A stretch of 64,000 nt of DNA from a virus, in IMG/VR virus record IMGVR_UViG_3300008107_000014, positions 51,208-115,207 of that record; one strand, given 5' to 3'. Position numbers and translations under genes: made by a program. Positions 38,581 through 44,625 of the stretch are shown piece by piece. Each line of letters begins with the position of its first letter. Position 1 is the stretch's first letter. The notes beneath the pieces are model-generated. The model was not told where the DNA came from and searched no databases. It worked only from the letters and a program-made list of their open reading frames with translations.

Positions 38581-39091
38581 TTTGAATATCCTGTACTTGT
38601 TGTTCTACGTTATCTTGTTCTAATTGCATACCTGCACGTTGGTCTAGTGCATCGTCGATTTTATTCTGATCTAATTCTTTGTAGCCTTGATCAATATCGT
38701 GCATTAATTTTTTCGGCATTGCAATTTCAACAATCCATACCGGCACCTGATCAATTTTTCCCTTGCGTGTACCTGGACGAATATCACCGGGAGTACGAAT
38801 TTTTCGTACTTTAGAAATTGATTCTTCGGAATAGTTAATTCTGCAGCCGTAATCAGTTAGGCGTTTTGCAGCAATAGGGTTTGGCATCTTTTTATGAGGC
38901 CACATAAACTTGCAAGATACCCAATATCTTGACTCTTTAGGACCCTCAACAAGCTCGCCGTCGATCCAGTTTTCATAAACGTAGCAATCCAGTTCGTCAA
39001 CAACACGCTCAAAGTCTTTTAGCATCTTTAAACTGCTATTAGAACCGTATATTGTTTCAATGTTACGGATTACGTCTTTAATATCTAGCAT
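38546..39091 (-). CDS. Conserved T4-like phage protein (head or tail region)
   Basis: A 181-residue protein: N-terminal helix MLDIKDVIRNIETIYGSNSSLKMLKDFERVVDELDCYVYENW, then WVSCKFMWPHKKMPNP, and a Gln/Ala-rich C-terminal tail (NVEQQVQDIQNAQPEAAAPAA). It follows a GATAAATA late box 17 bases upstream. A structural or assembly function is likely but unproven. Confidence 0.6.
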   Translation of the reverse strand: MLDIKDVIRNIETIYGSNSSLKMLKDFERVVDELDCYVYENWIDGELVEGPKESRYWVSCKFMWPHKKMPNPIAAKRLTDYGCRINYSEESISKVRKIRTPGDIRPGTRKGKIDQVPVWIVEIAMPKKLMHDIDQGYKELDQNKIDDALDQRAGMQLEQDNVEQQVQDIQNAQPEAAAPAA

Positions 39092-39107
39092 AGAAATTCT
39101 CCCATTG

Positions 39108-39115
39108 TATTTATC
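39108..39115 (-). promoter_or_regulatory. Late T4-type promoter box GATAAATA
   Basis: On the minus strand, 17 bases before the ATG at 39091. Probably drives the structural gene and the lysis genes. Confidence 0.65.
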
Positions 39116-39157
39116 GACGCAAAAAATTAACGTAACTTATAACTTTCTGTCCAAAAC

Positions 39158-39165
39158 GTTAAATA
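39158..39165 (+). promoter_or_regulatory. Possible late-type box GTTAAATA upstream of phoH
   Basis: On the plus strand, reading GTTAAATA, about 70 bases before the phoH start. Its transcript would start close to 39171, at the base of the phoH leader hairpin. Weak variant. Confidence 0.3.
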
Positions 39166-39171
39166 ACTTTG

Positions 39172-39214
39172 TGTTCGGTCCCGGGCACTACGGTCAGAAG
39201 GTCCGTGCCGAACG
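39172..39214 (+). promoter_or_regulatory. Structured leader of phoH
   Basis: The plus strand contains GTTC...GGGCAC and GTGCC-GAAC that pair around an inner ACGG/CCGT stem, giving a branched or bulged hairpin that ends 10 bases before the AGGAGG site. No known riboswitch class is recognised. It may control translation or stabilise the transcript. Confidence 0.5.
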
Positions 39215-39223
39215 CATAAAATA

Positions 39224-39228
39224 GGAGG
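39224..39228 (+). promoter_or_regulatory. Strong ribosome-binding site supporting a TTG start of phoH
   Basis: TAGGAGG, seven bases before a TTG at 39236, near-perfect anti-16S match. It sets the start even though TTG is rare. Confidence 0.8.
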
Positions 39229-39235
39229 CTAACCT

Positions 39236-39973
39236 TTGAGAAAACAGAGAAAAACAGCTAGAAAGCTGGATGTAATGCACGAAGACGACAACAACGTTGT
39301 TCAGTTCAACAAGTATCTTCCAAGAAAGAAGAATCGCGTTTTAATTTCACCCAAGAACCTCAATCAAGAAAACTACCTACTTAAATTACAGGACGAGCAA
39401 AAAAATATTATTTTTGCAGTAGGTCCTGCCGGTACGGGCAAAACCATGATTGCGTGTCAATGGGCAGTAAAAATGCTGCATGAACAACAAATTGAAAGAA
39501 TCATTATAACCAGACCTGCTGTGAGTGTAGATGAGCAGCACGGGTTTTTACCAGGCGACCTAAATGAAAAAATGGCCCCTTGGACAAGACCCCTAATGGA
39601 TGTGTTCGAGGAATACTTCAATGCTAAAGAAATCGAAACTTTTATTCGTGAGGGGGTGATCGAGATTAGCCCTTTAGCATATATGAGGGGAAGGACTTTT
39701 AAGAATGCACTAGTAATTGCAGATGAAATGCAAAATGCCACACCTAGTCAAATGAAGATGCTGCTAACTAGGCTGGGCCAAGACTCTAGGATGATAATTA
39801 CGGGAGATTTGAATCAAGCAGACAGACCAACAACTAACGGCCTGCTAGAGTTTTTGAAATTATACGACAATTTTGATAATCATAGGTATGTTGACTTATG
39901 TCGATTTACAGCTAAAGACGTAGAACGCCACCAGGCGGTTAAGGAGATTTTAGCAATTTACGGCGACTCTTGA
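39236..39973 (+). CDS. phoH: PhoH-like ATPase
   Basis: A 245-residue P-loop ATPase. Walker A GPAGTGKT is at 63-70, Walker B ALVIADEMQN at 158-167, and the PhoH signatures ITRPAVSVDEQHGFLPG and ITGDLNQAD are clear. PhoH is common in marine phages; RNA metabolism or phosphate stress roles are proposed in bacteria. It is the only plus-strand gene between 5.3 and 58 kb, in an otherwise minus-strand region, and has a TTG start with an AGGAGG site. Confidence 0.92.
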   Translation: MRKQRKTARKLDVMHEDDNNVVQFNKYLPRKKNRVLISPKNLNQENYLLKLQDEQKNIIFAVGPAGTGKTMIACQWAVKMLHEQQIERIIITRPAVSVDEQHGFLPGDLNEKMAPWTRPLMDVFEEYFNAKEIETFIREGVIEISPLAYMRGRTFKNALVIADEMQNATPSQMKMLLTRLGQDSRMIITGDLNQADRPTTNGLLEFLKLYDNFDNHRYVDLCRFTAKDVERHQAVKEILAIYGDS

Positions 39974-40206
39974 GGTAAGTGGGGGGTCAATTGATCCCCC
40001 AACTGCCGTTTATAAAAATCAAGCATGTCCTCAAACCCTGCTTCAGGGTTTAGTCCATTCTTAACACATGTCTTATTTTTGAAGTCAAGTATAACCTTTG
40101 CTGTTTGTACATGACTGGTCTTAAGACTATTTTTGAACTCCGTTAGTTCATCCCACTTACCATTGGGTTTTTTAATATAGGTTACAATCATATACCGTGC
40201 TGTCAT
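39958..40206 (-). CDS. Conserved T4-like phage protein, unknown function
   Basis: An 82-residue protein (MTARYMIVTYIKKPNGKWDELTEF, then AKVILDFKNKTCVK). I recognise it as a small protein linked to gene 44 in marine T4-like phages; function unknown. It overlaps phoH convergently by 16 bases, and its last codons contain a GGGGG...CCCCC inverted repeat. Confidence 0.6.
   Translation of the reverse strand: MTARYMIVTYIKKPNGKWDELTEFKNSLKTSHVQTAKVILDFKNKTCVKNGLNPEAGFEDMLDFYKRQLGDQLTPHLPQESP
39980..40001. repeat. GC-rich inverted repeat at convergent gene ends
   Basis: GGGGGGTCAATTGATCCCCC reads nearly identically on both strands. It lies where phoH and the 39958 gene end. No T-run follows on either strand, so it is not a standard terminator, although it could slow convergent transcription. 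Confidence 0.5.
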
Positions 40207-40207
40207 A

Positions 40208-41122
40208 TTAAATCCTTGACAGCCGAATTAATGTAGCGGCTAGATTAATTTCCGGGTCACTTACTAGTCCGTGATCTGCAAGTCCTGCTTTAATAACCAA
40301 CAATGCAGAATCTTGTTTAGCATCATCACCAAATACTTGAATGTTATCGTACATCCATCGATACATGTCTTCCATTTCTTCTGCACGAAGTTTTCCGCAT
40401 AGCAATTTACGTGCTTCTGCAATACGCCCTGTTTTAAACAGGTCAATCATAGTAAACTTCCAGTCCATGTCAGCAGCATCTGCCTTGTTTGGAGGTACTA
40501 GTTTATCTTCATGAACACTTTGTTGAACTAAATTGATGCATTTACGCAGGTCTGGGTATGTAGAACTTATGTAGATGTCCAGTGTGTCTAAATCAAACTC
40601 AACATTTTCTTCAACAAGGATAGTTGCAACACGAGCAGTGAACTCTGTTTGATCAATTTTCTCAAAGTGAAATTGTTGGCACCGACTCTTAAGTGCATCC
40701 ATGATCATATGCGGCTTGTTGCAGGTTAAAATAAACCTTGCTGTGCTATGAAATTCTTCCATAACACCACGCATACTTGCCTGCGCTTCTTGTGTAAGAT
40801 AATCTGCTTCGTCTAGCAATACAACCTTAAACGGACCAAACGGAATCATTGATACAAAGTTTGTAATTGTATCACGAATAGTATCAATACCACGTTGACG
40901 GCTTGCGTTAATTTCTAATACATCGTAATCTTCAATGCCAATTTCGTGAATTAGCATTTTTGCCATGGTAGTTTTTCCAATGCCAGGCGGTCCACTTAGC
41001 AATAAGTGAGGAATACTTTTATCTTTGACCCAGGACTCAACAGTTTTACGTTGATTGTCATCACGCCATACATATCCGCCTAGTTTATTAGGACGGTATT
41101 TTTCTACCCATAGTTCTTTCAT
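40208..41122 (-). CDS. 44: Clamp loader large subunit gp44
   Basis: A 304-residue AAA+ ATPase loading the gp45 clamp. Walker A GPPGIGKT is at 44-51, Walker B VLLDEADYL at 101-109, and the SRC motif with Arg finger at 146-148. Length fits T4 gp44 (319). The small subunit gp62 is not visible next to it. It overlaps the following gene by four bases and belongs to a polycistronic unit beginning near 43.8 kb. Confidence 0.95.
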   Translation of the reverse strand: MKELWVEKYRPNKLGGYVWRDDNQRKTVESWVKDKSIPHLLLSGPPGIGKTTMAKMLIHEIGIEDYDVLEINASRQRGIDTIRDTITNFVSMIPFGPFKVVLLDEADYLTQEAQASMRGVMEEFHSTARFILTCNKPHMIMDALKSRCQQFHFEKIDQTEFTARVATILVEENVEFDLDTLDIYISSTYPDLRKCINLVQQSVHEDKLVPPNKADAADMDWKFTMIDLFKTGRIAEARKLLCGKLRAEEMEDMYRWMYDNIQVFGDDAKQDSALLVIKAGLADHGLVSDPEINLAATLIRLSRI

Positions 41123-41310
41123 TCTTTTGCCTTATTAATAATGTCTTGTGTTATTGTACTATTTCTACTGTCAAAGAGCGAGCATTCATGTAATCTATCA
41201 GCACAGTTTCGGATATCGTCATGTAATTGACCTACGCCAATTTCTTCCGCCACTGTGCGAGCAATTTCGTGTAATGCAATTACTGCATCTACTAATTTAA
41301 GATTTCTCAT
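41119..41310 (-). CDS. Small conserved phage protein, unknown function
   Basis: A 63-residue helical protein (VDAVIALHEIARTVAEEIGVGQLHDDIRNCADRLHECS). It overlaps gene 44 as ATGA and abuts the dehydrogenase gene. I recognise a small cyanophage family but know no function. Confidence 0.5.
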   Translation of the reverse strand: MRNLKLVDAVIALHEIARTVAEEIGVGQLHDDIRNCADRLHECSLFDSRNSTITQDIINKAKE

Positions 41311-42105
41311 TTATTTTCTGTGTTTTTTATTAATCGACTCGACTCGTTGCATTAATTCAAAGTCAAGACCTAGTTCTATGCTTTCCTCTATTATAGCAGC
41401 TATATCTTTAGGAAAGCAAGCACCGCCCCAACCAAATTGCCCATCGGGGCCAGGAACATCCATGTGACTCTTACCAATACGATCTTCATATGTAATCAGA
41501 GTTTTAACATCGTTCCAATCAATTCCCTCGGCATCTGCAAGCAATTTAAAATCATTCATGAACGTTACTTTTGTTGCCAGGTAACTGTTCATCATGTATT
41601 TGTATAGTGCGGCAGTTTTTATATCAGTAATAATAAATCTATCATGTGTAACTGATACACCAAGATGAATAACCTCTCGGGCCCTTACACACCAATCGTA
41701 TTGACCGCCTAGCACAAAATATTCTGTGTTCATGTAGTCGGTGAGGTTATTTGCAGCAGTTAAAAACTCTGGACAATGCACAATGTTAGGATATTCTTTT
41801 TGTAAACGTGCATATACACTAGGTGGAGCAGTTGTTTTACAGATGATTGGAATTTGTTTATTAATTAAAACAAACAATAATTTTTTGAGTGTTTGTTCTA
41901 GTATTGACGTGTCGCACTTACCGTTCTCTAGAGTAGAGTCTACACAGGGACTAGGAACACAGACAAATACTGCATCACAGTCTACAAATTTGTCTAAGTC
42001 AGCGGATGCTTTTAATTTTGGATCTCGAATAATAATATCCTGATCTCTGTGGGCCCAGGCAATTGCACCGCCCACATAACCAAATCCTATAATACCAATT
42101 CGCAT
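41311..42105 (-). CDS. UDP-glucose/GDP-mannose dehydrogenase family protein, short form
   Basis: A 264-residue NAD-dependent sugar-nucleotide dehydrogenase. Rossmann motif GFGYVGG is at 7-13. The central region has NSYLATKVTFMND. The catalytic Cys is Cys230 in WGGACFPKD. The C-terminal nucleotide-sugar-binding domain present in typical enzymes (about 400 residues) is missing, so this is a phage short form. It oxidises a sugar nucleotide to a uronic acid. It may feed the glycan genes at 1-5321, though far away. Confidence 0.8.
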   Translation of the reverse strand: MRIGIIGFGYVGGAIAWAHRDQDIIIRDPKLKASADLDKFVDCDAVFVCVPSPCVDSTLENGKCDTSILEQTLKKLLFVLINKQIPIICKTTAPPSVYARLQKEYPNIVHCPEFLTAANNLTDYMNTEYFVLGGQYDWCVRAREVIHLGVSVTHDRFIITDIKTAALYKYMMNSYLATKVTFMNDFKLLADAEGIDWNDVKTLITYEDRIGKSHMDVPGPDGQFGWGGACFPKDIAAIIEESIELGLDFELMQRVESINKKHRK

Positions 42106-42107
42106 AG

Positions 42108-42344
42108 TTAAGACTTTAAAATCTTAATTATACGCTTTTGTTCTTGTTCAGTCAACCATTGTTCTTCGTCTGCAAAGGTGGGGCATTGTTTTAATGCTTC
42201 GTCTAACACAAATTTTAGTTGATACAGATCTTGTTTAGCATACCATTGCGTGTATCCGTCATTATACGGACTAATACAGGTAGCTGCTATTGCTCGGATT
42301 TGGGAGCTAACATCGCTAGCATCCCAGTTCTTTTTAAACCCCAT
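42108..42344 (-). CDS. Small conserved phage protein, unknown function
   Basis: A 78-residue protein containing DVSSQIRAIAATCISPYNDGYTQWYAKQDLYQLKFVLDEALK. The stretch is conserved in marine T4-like phages. It overlaps the MazG-like gene as TAATG. No function is known to me. Confidence 0.55.
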   Translation of the reverse strand: MGFKKNWDASDVSSQIRAIAATCISPYNDGYTQWYAKQDLYQLKFVLDEALKQCPTFADEEQWLTEQEQKRIIKILKS

Positions 42345-42703
42345 TACTTTTTAAGGAATGGTACCAGATTAGGTGCAACCCACCCAAGTGGTTTAAGAAC
42401 TTTACCGTCTTCACGCTTACGAACTTTGCCAGTATCTTTATCAATCTTAGCAAAATTAGTCTGCATAACTTCTTTCCATGCACCTTCGGCATCGAATCCT
42501 GCACTATGAATAGCACCTATAGTTACAACTAAGATATCAATTAGTGCATCTAGTTCAGCCTCCATGTCAAAGGCTTCTTGAAGTTCTTTAAATTCTTCAT
42601 CGATTAAACTCTTGTACATGTTGTACTGTGCTTCATCGAATGCGTCCACGCTTTGATCACACGCCCGCATGAACTTTTCTTGATCTCTAAAAGGGTTTGT
42701 CAT
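42344..42703 (-). CDS. MazG/HisE-like nucleotide pyrophosphohydrolase
   Basis: A 119-residue all-alpha NTP pyrophosphohydrolase-like protein. The metal-binding residues are in EEFKELQEAF and ELDALIDILVV (ExxE...ExxxD). Members hydrolyse (d)NTPs or PRA to monophosphates. In cyanophages such proteins are proposed to modulate host (p)ppGpp or dNTP pools. It overlaps neighbours by one and four bases. Confidence 0.75.
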   Translation of the reverse strand: MTNPFRDQEKFMRACDQSVDAFDEAQYNMYKSLIDEEFKELQEAFDMEAELDALIDILVVTIGAIHSAGFDAEGAWKEVMQTNFAKIDKDTGKVRKREDGKVLKPLGWVAPNLVPFLKK

Positions 42704-43092
42704 TTGTTTTCCAATCTATAAGCATCCACAGCCTGCGGAACGTCAAACGTTTTAGCAATATGAACACCGTCTGGTTTTTCTTTAGACCACATTAAAATAC
42801 ATTTAAGGTCCACCATTCGAATTGTTGTTGGTTCTAGATCTTCGTCTTCGGCATAATCAATGCCTCGAGTCCATCGACCGTGTTCAATAAGAATCCAGTC
42901 ACCAACTTCAAAGTCCTCTGTACTAGATGGACCCTTGGCATAAACTTGACCCCAACGAGGATATATACCGCGATCTTTTCCGTCATCGCCCATAATGACG
43001 ATCCCTCCGCTAGAATGCTGTTCGCCAAAGTGCATATTATGCACAATGACCTTGTCATTGATAGCGCGAAGCTTACCTCTAACTTTACCCAT
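42700..43092 (-). CDS. GroES-like co-chaperonin (T4 gp31-like)
   Basis: A 130-residue protein. The start GKVRGKLRAINDKVIVHNMHFGEQHSSGGIVI and the following VYAKGP...EVGDWILIEHGRW match the GroES fold, with the flexible mobile loop at about residues 20-35. Phage co-chaperonins such as T4 gp31 replace host GroES to fold the capsid protein. Slightly larger than GroES (97) and close to gp31 (111). It overlaps the MazG-like gene. Confidence 0.8.
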   Translation of the reverse strand: MGKVRGKLRAINDKVIVHNMHFGEQHSSGGIVIMGDDGKDRGIYPRWGQVYAKGPSSTEDFEVGDWILIEHGRWTRGIDYAEDEDLEPTTIRMVDLKCILMWSKEKPDGVHIAKTFDVPQAVDAYRLENK

Positions 43093-43094
43093 TA

Positions 43095-43322
43095 TTAGCC
43101 TTTCGTGCGTTTGCTGGTTTCTTCTTCGATTGCTCGAGCATTATCTTTATAATAATCTTTGAGAATATCTTCTCTTGTTCTGATAATTTTACCATTATCG
43201 CCAATCTCGTCTCCGCGAGCATTGACTTTCATATTTCCAATTGCAGGAGTTAATTCGTTCTTAATTGAAAGCTTCTCCATGTCAATTACCTTACCTTGCA
43301 TACTTGTATAAACATTACCCAT
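43095..43322 (-). CDS. Small conserved phage protein, unknown function
   Basis: A 75-residue basic protein (GKVIDMEKLSIKNELTPAIGNMKVNARGDEIGDNGKIIRTREDILKDYY). I recognise the NARGDELG-type segment from cyanophage proteins without known role. Gap of two bases to the GroES-like gene; one base after the DnaE-like gene. Confidence 0.55.
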   Translation of the reverse strand: MGNVYTSMQGKVIDMEKLSIKNELTPAIGNMKVNARGDEIGDNGKIIRTREDILKDYYKDNARAIEEETSKRTKG

Positions 43323-43323
43323 T

Positions 43324-43803
43324 CTATTCTCCTTTGAAGAACTCGCCTATTGGCAGATTGTATTTAACACTATCTATCTTGTGTACCCCTATCAAATAGA
43401 GTACATAACTTGCTACACTACTTCCCCGCCCAACTCCCCAAACTATATTATTTTCTCTAAGAGTATCTACGATATATTTCATAACGTGTAATACATCGTA
43501 CATTCCGTGTTTTATGAATAACGTTAATTCCATGCTCACGCGATCAGTTTGTTCCGGAGTTGTGCAACACCCGTACAAATATTCTGTTAAGTTTGGATAA
43601 TAGTCATTGGGAATAAACCATTTAGAAATATCTATTTCTGTTACTGGTTTTGGATAATTTAAAAATTTTTCTGTTAGATTTTCAAAATACTGTGAAACAT
43701 CAACATTGTTTGAATCGTAGACGCAGTCATTAAGGACTTCTGGTCCAAAATTTAATACGCCTTCGATTAAGTCTTCGGTTGTGTTTACTGTATTAGTCGA
43801 CAT
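43324..43803 (-). CDS. DnaE-like fragment (C-family polymerase active-site region)
   Basis: A 159-residue protein. The C-terminal WGVGRGSSVASYVLYLIGVHKIDSVKYNLPIGEFF matches the GRGSxxGSxVxYLLGITxIDPxKYxLxFERFL stretch of bacterial DNA polymerase III alpha. The polymerase catalytic aspartates, PHP domain and beta-binding parts are missing. It is therefore a stand-alone palm-like fragment, not a full polymerase. I know similar small proteins in cyanophages, with no proven function. The early promoter at 43881 precedes it. Confidence 0.6.
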   Translation of the reverse strand: MSTNTVNTTEDLIEGVLNFGPEVLNDCVYDSNNVDVSQYFENLTEKFLNYPKPVTEIDISKWFIPNDYYPNLTEYLYGCCTTPEQTDRVSMELTLFIKHGMYDVLHVMKYIVDTLRENNIVWGVGRGSSVASYVLYLIGVHKIDSVKYNLPIGEFFKGE

Positions 43804-44029
43804 TAATTAATTGATCCAGGTCTCTATCTTGGCCACTTTGTAATTTGCTTCTAAAGCGATTACTTAGTTCACTTTTGTATATTGTAACAAAAGTAGAGAG
43901 CTGTGTCAACAATTCTTGGTTGCCCGTGCGGGCCGCTATGAAATATTTCTTTGTAAGATCTTGAAGGCGATCTTCAACTTCGTTGTCTTTTAATTGACTA
44001 AGATCGCCTTCAAATGGATGAAAAAACAT
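43793..44029 (-). CDS. Conserved small helical phage protein
   Basis: A 78-residue protein beginning MFFHPFEGDLSQLKDNEVEDRLQDLTKKYF, a start recognisable in T4-like marine phages. The TAATG overlap with the upstream gene fixes the start at 44029. It is helical with no known motif. An early host-type promoter lies inside it and would serve the next gene. Confidence 0.6.
   Translation of the reverse strand: MFFHPFEGDLSQLKDNEVEDRLQDLTKKYFIAARTGNQELLTQLSTFVTIYKSELSNRFRSKLQSGQDRDLDQLINVD
43881..43909 (-). promoter_or_regulatory. Sigma70-type promoter TTGACA-17-TACAAT within the 43793 gene
   Basis: The minus strand has TTGACA (43904-43909), 17 bases and TACAAT (43881-43886), about 78 bases before the DnaE-like gene start. 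It can drive the DnaE-like, GroES-like, MazG-like and clamp-loader genes early. Confidence 0.7.
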
Positions 44030-44625
44030 TAGACAAACGTTCCCACGTAGTTCAAAAAGATAGTGTTTGCATTGTTTGACCAAACTTCTATGATTACCGG
44101 ATTGGTTGCTGATGTTACCTTAACTGGATTTGGAAAACTAACAGTTGAATTTGTAGAAGTAGTTACAACACTGCGTTTAAAAGTTGTACCACCTTGAGCA
44201 ATCAGTGTAAGAGTTCTTTCGGTGCCGTCACCGTAGAGTTCTAAAGTAACTTTTCCGCAACCTACAGATGGAAAATTTAAGAATGCAACGTTAACACTAG
44301 CATCAAATCTATAAATTTGGTAATGCCCATTTAAGAAGTCAACGTTAGCAATGCCATCGACGGTAAATTCACTGCCAACAGTGCCGGCATTGTGAGCATA
44401 TTCTAGATTATTCTGTAAAACAGCATTTCTAATTTTAACGCCTGCAAAATCGTTGTCCGTATTTGTTCTAGCGGTATTAGCCTGTAAACTTGTAATTTCG
44501 TCATACGCATCGAGAAAGTTTTGTTTGATGGTATTAAAATTATCTCTAAAAGTTTGAGTATCGTTGTCCTGTCCTGCAATAGGGAAATTTTCGTTTATCC
44601 CTGCATAATTTATGTTACTAGTCAT
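44029..44625 (-). CDS. Fibre or baseplate-associated protein with shared N-terminal module
   Basis: A 198-residue protein. The start INYAGINENFPIAGQDNDTQTFRDNFNTIKQNFLDAYDEI resembles the attachment module of the fibres at 48251, 49244 and 50713. The remainder is a beta-rich domain (KVTLELYGDGTERTLTLIAQGG...). It follows a GATAAATA box. A virion role in the fibre complex is inferred. Confidence 0.6.
   Translation of the reverse strand: MTSNINYAGINENFPIAGQDNDTQTFRDNFNTIKQNFLDAYDEITSLQANTARTNTDNDFAGVKIRNAVLQNNLEYAHNAGTVGSEFTVDGIANVDFLNGHYQIYRFDASVNVAFLNFPSVGCGKVTLELYGDGTERTLTLIAQGGTTFKRSVVTTSTNSTVSFPNPVKVTSATNPVIIEVWSNNANTIFLNYVGTFV

Noticed and set aside
39457-39741. Minus-strand ORF opposite phoH
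   Set aside because: A shadow of the phoH coding sequence, with no own signals.
39980-40001. Strong inverted repeat as an intrinsic terminator
   Set aside because: Neither strand has a T-run after the stem, and it lies in the coding end of the 39958 gene. Kept only as a repeat.
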